12,046 nucleotides of DNA from Listeria marthii FSL S4-120. GTDB lineage: Bacteria; Bacillota; Bacilli; Lactobacillales; Listeriaceae. The notes beneath the pieces are model-generated. The model had not been told where the DNA came from. It saw only the letters and a list, made by a program, of their open reading frames with translations, and made no database searches. The position numbers and the translations under genes are program-made. Below are positions 1 through 8,555 of this stretch, in pieces. The stretch covers positions 1,380,165 to 1,392,210 of the forward strand of contig CM001047.1 in assembly GCA_000183865.1 (NCBI GenBank), read 5' to 3'. Within the stretch, counting starts at the first letter, position 1. Each line of letters starts with the position of its first letter.

Positions 1-11
1 ATGAAACTTTA

Positions 12-20
12 TGCTATAAT
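12..20 (+). promoter_or_regulatory. Extended -10 promoter element upstream of mutS
   Basis: TGCTATAAT is a perfect sigma-A -10 hexamer (15-20) with the TG extension. The -35 would lie off the left edge, so the promoter is only half visible. Transcription would start near position 27, giving a leader of about 29 nt before the mutS ATG. No other promoter is obvious before 5037, so this is the likely driver of mutS-mutL-glpP. Confidence 0.55.
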
Positions 21-55
21 AAAAGGATGAAAAAGAAGTAAGGGATGATGAGATA

Positions 56-2638
56 ATGACAGAATATACACCAATGATTAAGCAATACTTGGAGATCAAA
101 GACAAATATCAAGATGCTTTCTTATTTTTCCGTTTAGGAGATTTTTATGAAATGTTTTTTGAGGATGCGCTTAATGCTTCTCAAATTTTAGAAATTACGT
201 TAACTGGTCGTGAAGGTGGAACGAAAGAAAAAATCCCAATGTGCGGGGTTCCGTATCATTCTGCGAGCGGTTATATTGATACGTTAATCGAAAAAGGTTA
301 TAAAGTTGCGATATGTGAACAAGTTGAGGATCCTAAAACGACGAAAGGCATGGTTAAGCGCGAAGTAGTGCAGTTGATTTCACCGGGAACCGTTATGGAC
401 GAACGCGGCTTAAAAGCGAAAGAAAATAACTATATAGCTTCACTTTATTGCTATGAAGGCAAAGAATACGGTTTTGCTTATTCCGATTTATCAACAGGCG
501 AACTAAAATCAACCGTCATTGAAGCTAGTGAAGATCGTTTAATTAATGAATTAACGACACTTTCAACGAGAGAATTAATCGTTTCATCGTCAGAAAAAGA
601 AGTACTTTCAGATGTTATGAAGGAGCAACTAGGCTTGACTCTTTCGGTGCACGAAGAAGATATGATTCCAGCTGAAAATGAAAAATTAGTAACGCGCCAC
701 ATGTCATTATCAGAAAAGCGAGCTATCGGCAAATTACTACATTACTTAAAAGAAACACAAAAGCGGGATTTAGGTCATTTACAACAAGCCGTACATTACG
801 AAACAAGTAACTACATGAAAATGGACTATTATTCCAAACGTAATTTAGAATTAGCGGAATCTATTCGTGGCAAAGGACGTCAAGGTACCCTGCTATGGCT
901 TTTAGATAATACGCAAACAGCTATGGGCGGGAGAATGCTCAAACAATGGATTGACCGTCCGCTAATTGACCGCAAAAAAATTATCGAGCGCCAAAATGAT
1001 GTTAGTGAACTAATGGCTCACTTTTTCGAACGCTTAGAGCTAGTAGAAAACTTAAAAAATGTGTATGACTTAGAACGTCTTGCTGGACGAGTTGCGTACG
1101 GAAATGTCAATGCACGTGATTTAGTTCAACTGCGTAATTCGCTATACCAAATCCCACGTATTCGCGCAACGTTATTATCAATGAATAGCGAGAGTCTTAC
1201 AGAACTTGCGACCCAATTAGATCCGTGTGAAGAATTAACGGAAAAGCTGGAAGACGCAATTATGGATTCTGCCCCAATTTCGATTCGTGAAGGCGGGATT
1301 ATCAAAGATGGCTATAATAGTCAGTTAGATACGTACCGCGATGCAAGCCGTAACGGAAAAACGTGGATTGCAGAATTAGAACGGAAAGAACGCGAACTAA
1401 CGGGCATTAAAACGATGAAGGTAGGCTTTAACCGCGTATTTGGTTATTATATTGAAGTTACCCGAGCAAACACGCATTTGCTTCCAGAAGGCCGCTATGA
1501 ACGTAAGCAAACCCTAACGAATGCCGAACGTTACATTACACCAGAATTAAAGGAAAAAGAAAAACTCATTTTAGATGCCGAAGAAAAGAGCATGGAATTA
1601 GAATACCAATTATTTACAGAAGTGCGCGAAATGGTAAAAGACTACATAGAACGTCTGCAAAAATTAGCGAAGTCTGTAAGTGAAATTGATTGTCTTCAAA
1701 GTTTCGCAGATATTAGCGAGAAAAATCATTTCATTCGCCCGACACTCAGCGAAGATGGTTCTCTACATGTTAAACAAGGTCGCCACCCAGTTGTAGAAAA
1801 AGTAATGGGTGCGCAAAGTTATGTAGCAAATGATTGTGATCTAGATGAAAATCGTGAAATCTTACTTATAACTGGTCCCAATATGTCAGGTAAAAGTACG
1901 TATATGCGCCAAGTAGCTTTAACAGCAATTTGTGCGCAAGTTGGTTGCTTTGTTCCTGCCGAGGAAGCGACATTGCCAGTTTTTGACCAGATTTTCACTC
2001 GAATTGGTGCAGCGGATGATTTAATCGCCGGCCAAAGTACATTCATGGTCGAGATGTTGGAAGCGAGAAATGCCATCGTCCATGCGACAAAAGACAGTTT
2101 AATTTTATTTGATGAAATTGGTCGTGGTACAGCTACTTATGATGGGATGGCACTTGCTCAAGCGATTATCGAATACATCCATGAGAACGTCCATGCTAAA
2201 ACACTTTTTTCCACACATTACCATGAATTAACAGATCTCGAGAAAGAGCTAAGAGGTTTGCAGAATATCCATGTTAGTGCCGTCGAAGAAAATGGTAAAG
2301 TAGTTTTCCTTCATAAAATTAAAGAAGGTCCCGCAGATAAAAGTTACGGTATTCATGTCGCTGAGTTAGCGGAACTACCAAAAACACTAATCGAACGAGC
2401 AAGCCGTATTTTAGAACAGCTTGAAAGTGCTGATAAGAAAATAATTATTACAAACGATAAACAACCAGAAGAAGTTCATGAGGAAGTGCAACTATCAATG
2501 TTCCCTGTGGAGCCGGAGGAAAAAGCGTCGTCTAAAGAAACAAAACTTCTAAAAGAAATTGCTTCTATGAACATTATGCAAATGACACCAATGGATGCAA
2601 TGAACAAACTATACGAACTACAAAGTAAAGTCCATTAA
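56..2638 (+). CDS. mutS: DNA mismatch repair protein MutS
   Basis: MutS recognises mismatches and small loops and, in its ATP-bound sliding-clamp form, recruits MutL. At 860 residues it is full length. The mismatch-reading Phe-X-Glu motif lies in GDFYEMF (F30, E32). The C-terminal ABC-type ATPase shows Walker [10 protein letters not shown] (607-615), Walker B ending in D686-E687, and the STHYHEL switch (719-725). Between these are the connector, lever and clamp regions. Near the C-terminus QLSMF (812-816) matches the beta-clamp-binding pentapeptide of Bacillus-type MutS, and the last ~25 residues resemble the helical oligomerisation tail. The ATG follows a modest Shine-Dalgarno AAGGG (40-44) at a rather long 11-nt spacing. 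mutL follows after 21 nt, indicating cotranscription. The identification is firm. Confidence 0.98.
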   Translation: MTEYTPMIKQYLEIKDKYQDAFLFFRLGDFYEMFFEDALNASQILEITLTGREGGTKEKIPMCGVPYHSASGYIDTLIEKGYKVAICEQVEDPKTTKGMVKREVVQLISPGTVMDERGLKAKENNYIASLYCYEGKEYGFAYSDLSTGELKSTVIEASEDRLINELTTLSTRELIVSSSEKEVLSDVMKEQLGLTLSVHEEDMIPAENEKLVTRHMSLSEKRAIGKLLHYLKETQKRDLGHLQQAVHYETSNYMKMDYYSKRNLELAESIRGKGRQGTLLWLLDNTQTAMGGRMLKQWIDRPLIDRKKIIERQNDVSELMAHFFERLELVENLKNVYDLERLAGRVAYGNVNARDLVQLRNSLYQIPRIRATLLSMNSESLTELATQLDPCEELTEKLEDAIMDSAPISIREGGIIKDGYNSQLDTYRDASRNGKTWIAELERKERELTGIKTMKVGFNRVFGYYIEVTRANTHLLPEGRYERKQTLTNAERYITPELKEKEKLILDAEEKSMELEYQLFTEVREMVKDYIERLQKLAKSVSEIDCLQSFADISEKNHFIRPTLSEDGSLHVKQGRHPVVEKVMGAQSYVANDCDLDENREILLITGPNMSGKSTYMRQVALTAICAQVGCFVPAEEATLPVFDQIFTRIGAADDLIAGQSTFMVEMLEARNAIVHATKDSLILFDEIGRGTATYDGMALAQAIIEYIHENVHAKTLFSTHYHELTDLEKELRGLQNIHVSAVEENGKVVFLHKIKEGPADKSYGIHVAELAELPKTLIERASRILEQLESADKKIIITNDKQPEEVHEEVQLSMFPVEPEEKASSKETKLLKEIASMNIMQMTPMDAMNKLYELQSKVH

Positions 2639-2659
2639 AATAGAAAGGCGGGTTTTTAA

Positions 2660-4471
2660 ATGGCTAAACATATTGTCGAATTAACGGATGCTTTATCCAA
2701 TAAAATAGCTGCCGGAGAAGTAGTCGAACGTCCTGCTTCTGTCGTGAAAGAATTAGTAGAAAACGCTATTGATGCGGGAAGCACAGTCATCGATATTTTG
2801 GTGGAAGAAGCGGGATTAAATAAAATTACGATTATTGATAACGGCAGTGGCATTGAAGAAGAAGACGTTGCAACTGCATTTTTACGCCACGCCACAAGTA
2901 AAATCAAAAACGAAGCAGACTTATTTCGGGTGCATACATTAGGATTCCGCGGTGAGGCACTTCCGAGTATCGCTTCTGTTTCCCATTTATCGCTTGAAAC
3001 TTCTACCGGAGAAACTAAAGGAACAACGATTTCTTTAGAGGGCGGGAAAATCATCGAACAAAAAAGCGGGCACGCTAGAAAAGGCACACAAATTGAAGTA
3101 TCACAGTTGTTCTTTAATACGCCAGCTCGCCTAAAATATTTAAAAAGCTTACCAACGGAACTAGGTAACATAACCGACATTCTAAATCGCCTAGCTCTGG
3201 CGCATCCAGATATCAGTTTCCGCTTTTCGCATAACGGAAAACCATTACTACAAACTAATGGCAATGGAGATTTGCGTCAAGTGATTGCGGCAATTTATGG
3301 CGTTTCGATTGCAAAAAAATCGATACCAGTCAAAGCGGAGTCACTCGATTTTAAAATTTCTGGATACGCCGTGTTACCAGAAGTGAATCGTTCCAATCGT
3401 AATTATATTTCGACCATTATCAACGGCCGTTTTATTAAAAATTTCGCATTAGTAAAAGCCATTCAAGAAGGTTATCACACGCTTTTACCGATTGGTCGCT
3501 TTCCAATTATCGTTTTACAAATCGAAATGGACCCAATTATTGTAGACGTCAATGTCCATCCTGCTAAATTAGAAGTCCGTTTAAGTAAAGAAAAAGAATT
3601 AGGCCAGCTTATTAGTCAAATGATTAAAGCGGCCTTTCATAAGTTACAACTGATCCCAGATGGCGAGATTTCTAAAAAGCAAAAAGAAGTTCAAAAATCT
3701 GAGCAAATTCAAATGTCGTTTGAAGAGAATAAACCGCCAAAAGAAATACCAACACTTTTTTCCAAACCGACTATTCCTGAATATGTTCCTTCCGACGTGG
3801 ATGCTCCGCGAGAAGACGATTTTATTTTAGAAACGATGCCGTCTTATGAATCAGCACCTCAAAATGAGCACACAGAACAACCGAAAGAACGCATTCCAAA
3901 GATGTACCCAATTGGTCAAATGCATGCCACCTATATTTTCGCTCAAAATGAAAATGGTTTATATATTATTGACCAACATGCGGCGCAAGAACGAATTAAA
4001 TACGAATTTTACCGTGAAAAAATCGGGGAAGTTAGCCGCGAATTGCAAGAGCTATTAGTGCCAATTGTGCTCGAATTCCCTGCAGATGAATATGTTCGTT
4101 TAGAAGAACAAAAAGCCAAACTAGAAGAAGTAGGTGTTTTTCTAGAAAACTTCGGACAAAATAGCTTTATCATTCGTGCGCACCCAACTTGGTTTCCGAA
4201 AGATCAAGAAGAAGAGATGCTCCGCGAAATTATTGATGAAGCATTATCTGCACCAAGTATTAGTATTCATAAACTAAGAGAAGATACGGCGATTATGATG
4301 AGCTGTAAAAAATCAATTAAAGCAAATCACTATTTAACAACTCAAGATATGGAAGCATTACTCGACACACTCAGAGAAGCAAGTGATCCATTCACCTGTC
4401 CTCATGGCCGTCCGGTAATCATTCAATATTCGACCTACGAACTAGAAAAAATGTTTAAACGTGTGATGTAA
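2660..4471 (+). CDS. mutL: DNA mismatch repair endonuclease MutL
   Basis: MutL couples mismatch recognition by MutS to strand incision and excision. The 603-residue protein has an N-terminal GHKL ATPase: catalytic E31 and Mg-binding N35 in KELVEN, D60 in DNGSGI, and GFRGEAL (95-101). The LFFNTPAR motif follows. A charged, proline-containing linker (about 330-410) leads to the C-terminal domain. There, [12 protein letters not shown] (438-449) is the DQHA(X)2E(X)4E metal-binding nuclease motif, and CPHGRP (580-585) is a second metal-site motif. These are typical of organisms without MutH, where MutL nicks the DNA itself. QELLVP (463-468) matches the B. subtilis MutL beta-clamp motif QEMIVP, which is family knowledge. 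The Shine-Dalgarno is AAAGGCGGG (2644-2652). The gap to glpP is 16 nt. Confidence 0.98.
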   Translation: MAKHIVELTDALSNKIAAGEVVERPASVVKELVENAIDAGSTVIDILVEEAGLNKITIIDNGSGIEEEDVATAFLRHATSKIKNEADLFRVHTLGFRGEALPSIASVSHLSLETSTGETKGTTISLEGGKIIEQKSGHARKGTQIEVSQLFFNTPARLKYLKSLPTELGNITDILNRLALAHPDISFRFSHNGKPLLQTNGNGDLRQVIAAIYGVSIAKKSIPVKAESLDFKISGYAVLPEVNRSNRNYISTIINGRFIKNFALVKAIQEGYHTLLPIGRFPIIVLQIEMDPIIVDVNVHPAKLEVRLSKEKELGQLISQMIKAAFHKLQLIPDGEISKKQKEVQKSEQIQMSFEENKPPKEIPTLFSKPTIPEYVPSDVDAPREDDFILETMPSYESAPQNEHTEQPKERIPKMYPIGQMHATYIFAQNENGLYIIDQHAAQERIKYEFYREKIGEVSRELQELLVPIVLEFPADEYVRLEEQKAKLEEVGVFLENFGQNSFIIRAHPTWFPKDQEEEMLREIIDEALSAPSISIHKLREDTAIMMSCKKSIKANHYLTTQDMEALLDTLREASDPFTCPHGRPVIIQYSTYELEKMFKRVM

Positions 4472-4487
4472 AAGAGGAGGAAAAAAC

Positions 4488-5036
4488 GTGGTGTTACCAT
4501 TTTCCGGTCAATCAATCATACCAGCTGCACACAATCAAAAAGATATGGAAAAAATTTTAGAGCTTGATTTGACTTATATGGTGATGCTCGAAACGCATGT
4601 AGCTCAACTAAAATCATTAGTCAAATACGCGCAAGCTAGCGGGAAAAAAGTTTTACTACACGCCGATTTAGTGAATGGCTTGAAAAACGATGATTACGCA
4701 ATCGACTTTTTGTGCAAAGACATTTGTCCAGATGGAATTATCTCTACTAGGGGAAATGCCATTATGAAAGCAAAACAACACAAAATGCTAGCGATTCAAC
4801 GTCTTTTCATGATTGATTCAAGTGCTTACAACAAAGGAGTGGCCTTGATTCAAAAAGTGCAACCAGATTGTATTGAACTTTTACCAGGGATTATCCCAGA
4901 ACAAGTACAAAAAATGACGCAAAAGCTTCATATCCCTGTTATCGCAGGTGGTTTAATTGAAACTAGCGAACAAGTTGATCAAGTAATAGCGAGCGGGGCT
5001 ATCGCTGTTACGACATCCAATAAACATTTATGGTAA
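4488..5036 (+). CDS. glpP: Glycerol-3-phosphate-responsive antiterminator GlpP
   Basis: This is a GlpP-family protein of 182 residues, close to the roughly 190 of B. subtilis GlpP. In B. subtilis GlpP binds glycerol-3-phosphate and then acts on the leader RNAs of glycerol genes to prevent premature termination. The protein is a predicted TIM barrel. Family-typical stretches are LHADLVNGL (57-65), ISTRGN (85-90), QRLFMIDSSAYNKG (104-117), ELLPGIIP (130-137), PVIAGGLI (150-157) and the phosphate-site-like TTSNKHLW at the end. The start is GTG at 4488, 7 nt after a near-perfect Shine-Dalgarno GAGGAGG (4474-4480). A second GTG follows directly at 4491. The gene sits 16 nt behind mutL, not beside glpF/glpK, and its own terminator follows, so it probably shares the repair transcript. 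The targets are elsewhere in the genome. Confidence 0.93.
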   Translation: MVLPFSGQSIIPAAHNQKDMEKILELDLTYMVMLETHVAQLKSLVKYAQASGKKVLLHADLVNGLKNDDYAIDFLCKDICPDGIISTRGNAIMKAKQHKMLAIQRLFMIDSSAYNKGVALIQKVQPDCIELLPGIIPEQVQKMTQKLHIPVIAGGLIETSEQVDQVIASGAIAVTTSNKHLW

Positions 5037-5042
5037 AACAGA

Positions 5043-5079
5043 AGCTAAGTCGTGTAGCATTAACGGCTTAGCTCTTTTT
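5043..5079 (+). terminator. Rho-independent terminator of mutS-mutL-glpP
   Basis: The stem is AGCTAAGTCG (5043-5052) with CGGCTTAGCT (5064-5073), 10 bp including one G-T wobble. T5053-A5063 can add another pair, leaving a loop of about 9 nt. CTTTTT follows. It begins 7 nt after the glpP stop codon. Confidence 0.85.
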
Positions 5080-5090
5080 ATGAAAAACAA

Positions 5091-5104
5091 TGAAAACGCT
5101 ATAT
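5091..5104 (+). promoter_or_regulatory. Catabolite-responsive element-like site 1 (CcpA)
   Basis: TGAAAACGCTATAT matches 12 of 14 positions of the cre consensus TGWAANCGNTNWCA; only the final CA is missing. It lies about 290 bp upstream of the proposed pflB start of transcription, which is far for direct repression. Its arm GAAAACGCT (5092-5100) is an exact inverted repeat of 5137-5145. Confidence 0.4.
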
Positions 5105-5132
5105 ATTGCTGTAAAGTATTGCGCTACAAGGA

Positions 5133-5146
5133 TTTAAGCGTTTTCT
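5133..5146 (-). promoter_or_regulatory. Catabolite-responsive element-like site 2 (CcpA)
   Basis: Read on the minus strand, AGAAAACGCTTAAA matches 12 of 14 cre positions. It is the mirror partner of the site at 5091-5104, sharing the arm AGCGTTTTC (5137-5145). The centres of the two sites are about 42 bp apart, roughly four helical turns. Confidence 0.38.
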
Positions 5147-5334
5147 AACTGTTCTATAGAAAGAGACGATTTTCAAACTGTATCATAACAGATAAGGGTG
5201 TTTGAAGTGGTACAGTAAAAACGAGGAATTAAAATAAAAACAAAATTAGAATCATAACAAACTAGAAGAATGGCTTTGTAAAAGGGATATAGGGCTTTTT
5301 AAATCAAAATGTCACAAAAAAGTCATAAAAAAGT

Positions 5335-5352
5335 TTGAAAAACATTGCACAA
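5335..5352 (-). promoter_or_regulatory. Rex-like operator upstream of the pflB promoter
   Basis: The + strand TTGAAAAACATTGCACAA reads on the minus strand TTGTGCAATGTTTTTCAA, matching 14 of 18 positions of the Rex consensus TTGTGAAWWWWTTCACAA. Both outer ends are intact (TTGTG and CAA). It sits just upstream of where the -35 of the pflB promoter would lie. Rex is the NADH-sensing repressor of fermentation genes in Firmicutes, so the location makes biological sense. A weaker half-site TTGTGA lies at 5312-5317 on the same strand. Confidence 0.4.
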
Positions 5353-5376
5353 AACTGTAGCATTTTTCGGAGAATA

Positions 5377-5385
5377 TGTTATGAT
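5377..5385 (+). promoter_or_regulatory. Extended -10 promoter of pflB
   Basis: TGTTATGAT combines the TGn extension with the -10 hexamer TATGAT (5380-5385). The -35 position (GTAGCA, 5357-5362) is poor, so an activator or the extended -10 must carry recognition. The element lies within the palindrome TGTTATGATAACA (5377-5389), which could itself be an operator. Confidence 0.5.
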
Positions 5386-5449
5386 AACAGTGTAGATTAT
5401 TTATAAATCAGTTTGCTCAAACAAGCACGCTCGAGAATGAACAATAAAT

Positions 5450-5454
5450 GGAGG
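5450..5454 (+). promoter_or_regulatory. Ribosome binding site deciding the pflB start
   Basis: GGAGG lies 7 nt before the ATG at 5462 and 4 nt before the ATG at 5459. Spacing favours the second of the two tandem ATG codons. Confidence 0.7.
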
Positions 5455-5461
5455 TTATATG

Positions 5462-7693
5462 ATGACTGAACAATGGTATGAATTCGCAGGTGGTAACTGG
5501 CAACAAGAAGTAGATGTACGTGACTTTATTTTAAAAAACTATCGCTTATATGACGGTGACGACACTTTCTTAGTTGGCCCTACCGAAGCAACTACAAAAC
5601 TTTGGGATCAAGTAATGGACTTAACTAAAAAAGAACGTGAAAACGGTGGCGTACTGGATATGGATACCAAAATCGTTTCAACCATCACTTCACATGACCC
5701 AGGATACTTAAATAAAGATTTAGAAAAAGTTGTCGGCGTTCAAACTGACGTACCTTTCAAACGCGCTTTACAACCATTCGGCGGAATCCGTATGGCAGAA
5801 GTTGCAGCTGAATCTTATGGTTTTAAAGTAGACGAAGAAATTAGCCATATTTTCTCTGAATACCGTAAAACACATAACCAAGGTGTATTTGATGCTTATA
5901 CTGCTGAAATGCGCGCAGCTCGTAAATCAGGCGTAATCACAGGTCTTCCAGATGCTTATGGCCGTGGACGTATTATCGGTGACTACCGTCGTGTAGCACT
6001 TTACGGTGTAGACTTCTTAATCAAACAAAAGAAACAAGATTTAAACAATACAGGTTTACGTACAATGAGCGATGACGTTATCCGTCAACGTGAAGAACTA
6101 AACGAACAAATTCGTGCTCTTGGCGAATTAAAAGTACTAGGTGAAAAACATGGTTTCGACCTTGCTCGCCCAGCTAAAACTGCACAAGAAGCTTTCCAAT
6201 GGTTATACCTTGGTTACTTAGCAGCAATTAAAGAACAAAATGGTGCGGCAATGAGTTTAGGACGTACATCTACATTCCTTGATATTTATGTAGAACGTGA
6301 CCTACGCAATGGCCTAATTACAGAAGAAGAAGCTCAAGAAATCGTTGACCACTTCATCATGAAATTACGTCTTGTAAAATTTGCTCGTACACCAGATTAC
6401 AATGAATTATTCTCTGGAGATCCAACTTGGGTTACTGAATCCATCGGTGGTGTCACAGAAGAAGGCGTTCCACTTGTAACGAAAAACTCATTCCGTTTCT
6501 TACACACATTAGACAACTTAGGACCAGCTCCAGAACCAAACTTAACTGTACTTTGGTCCACTCATTTACCATCAGGATTCAAGAAATTCTGTGCTAAAAT
6601 GTCTATCAAAACATCTGCTATTCAATACGAAAATGACGATGTTATGCGCCCTAAATGGGGAGACGACTATGCAATCGCATGTTGTGTATCCGCAATGCGC
6701 GTTGGTAAACAAATGCAATTCTTTGGTGCTCGTGCCAACCTTGCTAAAACACTTCTTTATGCAATCAACGGTGGTGTTGATGAAAAATCTAAAGCACAAG
6801 TTGGACCAGCTTACCGTCCAGTTGAAGGCGACGTATTAGATTACAAAGAAGTAATGGAAAAATATGATGCAATGATGGAATGGATTGCTGAACTTTACCT
6901 TAATACACTAAACGTAATTCACTATATGCATGATAAATACGCTTACGAACGTATCGAAATGGCATTACATGATACAGAAGTATTACGTACAATGGCAACT
7001 GGTATCGCTGGACTTTCTGTTGCAGCTGACTCCTTATCTGCTATTAAATACGCAACTGTTCGTCCAATTCGTGACGAAGATGGTATCGTTGTTGATTACG
7101 CAATCGAAGGCGACTATCCTAAATACGGAAACAATGATGACCGTGTAGATGAAATCGCAGTAGAGCTTCTAAAAACATTCATGACTAAAGTTAGAAAACA
7201 TAAAACTTACCGTGATGCAGTTCACACAACTTCTGTTCTTACAATCACATCTAACGTGGTTTATGGTAAGAAAACTGGTAATACACCAGACGGACGTCGT
7301 GCAGGTGAACCATTTGCACCAGGTGCGAACCCAATGCATGGCCGTGATACGAAAGGTGCTTTAGCTTCTCTATCTTCTGTTGCTAAACTTCCTTACGAAT
7401 ATGGTCAAGATGGTATTTCTAACACATTCTCTATCGTACCAAAAGCTTTAGGTCGCGAAGATGAATCTCAAATCAATAACTTAGTTGCAATGCTTGATGG
7501 TTATTCCACAAAAATGGGACATCACTTAAACATCAACGTATTCAATCGTGATACGTTACTAGATGCGATGGATCACCCAGAAGAATATCCACAATTAACT
7601 ATCCGCGTTTCCGGATATGCAGTTAACTTCATTAAATTAACACGTGAACAACAATTAGATGTTATTCACCGTACAATGCACGAATCTATGTAA
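5462..7693 (+). CDS. pflB: Formate acetyltransferase (pyruvate formate-lyase)
   Basis: This cytoplasmic glycyl-radical enzyme converts pyruvate and CoA to acetyl-CoA and formate in anaerobic mixed-acid fermentation. The protein is 743 residues from the ATG at 5462. The PFL domain fills most of it. The adjacent catalytic cysteines are C407-C408 in IACCVSAM. The glycyl-radical loop RVSGYAVNF carries the radical G718 near the C-terminus. An ATG also occurs at 5459, but GGAGG (5450-5454) is 7 nt from 5462 and only 4 nt from 5459, so the second is preferred. Arg codons look mostly CGT/CGC, as expected of a highly expressed gene. The enzyme needs the activase encoded next, and oxygen destroys the radical form. 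Carbon and redox regulators probably act through the long upstream region. Confidence 0.97.
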   Translation: MTEQWYEFAGGNWQQEVDVRDFILKNYRLYDGDDTFLVGPTEATTKLWDQVMDLTKKERENGGVLDMDTKIVSTITSHDPGYLNKDLEKVVGVQTDVPFKRALQPFGGIRMAEVAAESYGFKVDEEISHIFSEYRKTHNQGVFDAYTAEMRAARKSGVITGLPDAYGRGRIIGDYRRVALYGVDFLIKQKKQDLNNTGLRTMSDDVIRQREELNEQIRALGELKVLGEKHGFDLARPAKTAQEAFQWLYLGYLAAIKEQNGAAMSLGRTSTFLDIYVERDLRNGLITEEEAQEIVDHFIMKLRLVKFARTPDYNELFSGDPTWVTESIGGVTEEGVPLVTKNSFRFLHTLDNLGPAPEPNLTVLWSTHLPSGFKKFCAKMSIKTSAIQYENDDVMRPKWGDDYAIACCVSAMRVGKQMQFFGARANLAKTLLYAINGGVDEKSKAQVGPAYRPVEGDVLDYKEVMEKYDAMMEWIAELYLNTLNVIHYMHDKYAYERIEMALHDTEVLRTMATGIAGLSVAADSLSAIKYATVRPIRDEDGIVVDYAIEGDYPKYGNNDDRVDEIAVELLKTFMTKVRKHKTYRDAVHTTSVLTITSNVVYGKKTGNTPDGRRAGEPFAPGANPMHGRDTKGALASLSSVAKLPYEYGQDGISNTFSIVPKALGREDESQINNLVAMLDGYSTKMGHHLNINVFNRDTLLDAMDHPEEYPQLTIRVSGYAVNFIKLTREQQLDVIHRTMHESM

Positions 7694-7713
7694 TATCAGG
7701 CGAGAACGCTTTG

Positions 7714-7744
7714 ACAAGGATTGCTCACCAGTAGCAATCCTTGT
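7714..7744 (+). other. Intercistronic stem-loop between pflB and pflC
   Basis: ACAAGGATTGCT (7714-7725) pairs perfectly with AGCAATCCTTGT (7733-7744) around a 7-nt loop, a 12-bp stem that can gain a G-T and a T-A pair at its base. TATTCAGG follows with no run of T, so this is not a standard intrinsic terminator. It more likely blocks 3' exonucleases or marks processing, lowering pflC relative to pflB. Partial termination remains possible. Confidence 0.75.
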
Positions 7745-7769
7745 TATTCAGGAAAGGAAGAGGAGAATT

Positions 7770-8516
7770 ATGACAGAGGTTTTAGGAAGAGTTCATTCAG
7801 TAGAAACAATGGGAACAGTAGACGGTCCAGGTATCCGCTTTATTGTTTTTATGCAGGGGTGTTTACTTCGTTGCCAATTTTGTCATAATCCTGATACTTG
7901 GAAAATTGGTACCGGCACAGAACGTTCTGCCAAAGATGTATTTGACGAAGCGATTAAATATAAAGAGTTTTGGGATGCTTCTGGCGGTGGTGTTACAGTT
8001 AGTGGCGGCGAACCATTACTTCAAGTAGATTTCCTAATTGAGTTTTTCACGCTTTGTAAAGCAGCAGGAGTGCATACAACAATCGATTCCTGTGGCGGTT
8101 GTTTCACACGTGATCCTGAATTTATCGAGAAATTGGACCGTTTGATGGAAGTAACAGATTTAATTTTACTGGATATTAAACAAATCAATCCAGAAAAACA
8201 TTTAAAACTGACTACAAAATCCAATGCGCCAATTATTGATTTTGCTCATTATTTACGTGATAAAGAACAACCAATTTGGATTAGACACGTACTAATTCCA
8301 ACGAAAACAGATGATCCAGAAGATTTAACTAAGCTACACGAGTTCATTCAAACTCTACCAAACGTAAAACAAGTGGATGTGCTTCCATACCATACAATGG
8401 GTGTTTACAAATGGAAAGAAATGGGCATTCGTTATCCGTTAGAAGGCATCGAAGCTCCAGAAGAAGAAGTGGTAGCAATGGCTAATAAAATTTTGGAAAC
8501 AAGTAGTTATAAATAG
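7770..8516 (+). CDS. pflC: Pyruvate formate-lyase activating enzyme (radical SAM)
   Basis: This radical-SAM enzyme uses a 4Fe-4S cluster and S-adenosylmethionine to make the 5'-deoxyadenosyl radical that abstracts hydrogen from the PflB glycine (G718). It is 248 residues, normal for the family. The cluster motif CxxxCxxC is C31-LLR-C35-QF-C38, followed by HNPDTW. The SAM-contacting GGE motif is in VSGGEP (G79-G80-E81). ATG 7770 is chosen because AGGAG (7761-7765) lies just upstream and homologues begin at this point. The frame stays open back to 7659 inside pflB, but that stretch carries the hairpin and resembles no family sequence. It is cotranscribed with pflB and ends at a strong terminator. 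The symbol pflC follows Listeria usage; the role is that of PflA in E. coli. Confidence 0.96.
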   Translation: MTEVLGRVHSVETMGTVDGPGIRFIVFMQGCLLRCQFCHNPDTWKIGTGTERSAKDVFDEAIKYKEFWDASGGGVTVSGGEPLLQVDFLIEFFTLCKAAGVHTTIDSCGGCFTRDPEFIEKLDRLMEVTDLILLDIKQINPEKHLKLTTKSNAPIIDFAHYLRDKEQPIWIRHVLIPTKTDDPEDLTKLHEFIQTLPNVKQVDVLPYHTMGVYKWKEMGIRYPLEGIEAPEEEVVAMANKILETSSYK

Positions 8517-8517
8517 T

Positions 8518-8555
8518 AAAAAACCGGCGAACATTAGATTCGCCGGTTTTTTTTT
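8518..8555. terminator. Bidirectional terminator between pflC and ladR
   Basis: The stem is AAACCGGCGAA (8521-8531) with TTCGCCGGTTT (8539-8549), 11 bp around a 7-nt loop. It is followed by nine T (8547-8555) for pflC and preceded by six A (8518-8523), which read as a T-tract for the opposing ladR. The ladR stop codon (8554-8556) overlaps the end of the T run. Confidence 0.93.

Larger units (their letters stand above)
5080..5461 (+). promoter_or_regulatory. Long non-coding regulatory region upstream of pflB
   Basis: About 380 nt lie between the glpP terminator and the pflB start with no convincing coding frame. The stretch is AT-rich with many A-tracts. It holds two CcpA-like sites in opposite orientation (5091-5104 and 5133-5146), the 9-mer TGTTATGAT or its complement at three places, a Rex-like inverted repeat (5335-5352) and an extended -10 promoter (5377-5385). 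The probable leader from about 5392 to 5458 is some 67 nt long and ends with a GGAGG Shine-Dalgarno. Such a layered region suits a fermentation gene controlled by carbon and redox state. A small RNA cannot be excluded, but I see no internal terminator that would define one. Confidence 0.6.

Noticed and set aside
1..30. ATG at position 1 with a short frame ending TGA at 28-30
   Set aside because: Nine codons overlapping the promoter -10. It could be the tail of an upstream gene, but nothing supports that.
2656..3264. A 202-codon open frame on the minus strand opposite mutL
   Set aside because: It lies wholly antisense to the conserved MutL ATPase region, has no recognisable domain and no ribosome site, and is a shadow of mutL codon bias.
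5377..5389. TGTTATGATAACA considered as a PrfA box
   Set aside because: A PrfA box has the form TTAACA-NN-TGTTAA. Here the arms are in the opposite order and spacing, so it does not match.
5411..5422. GTTTG-CT-CAAAC in the pflB leader as a regulatory hairpin
   Set aside because: A 5-bp stem would need a 2-nt loop and the 4-bp version is too weak; no alternative structure or riboswitch pattern was seen.
7659..7769. An upstream extension of pflC overlapping the end of pflB
   Set aside because: The extra 37 residues read through pflB and the intercistronic hairpin and resemble nothing in the activase family. ATG 7770 has a Shine-Dalgarno sequence and the family N-terminus.
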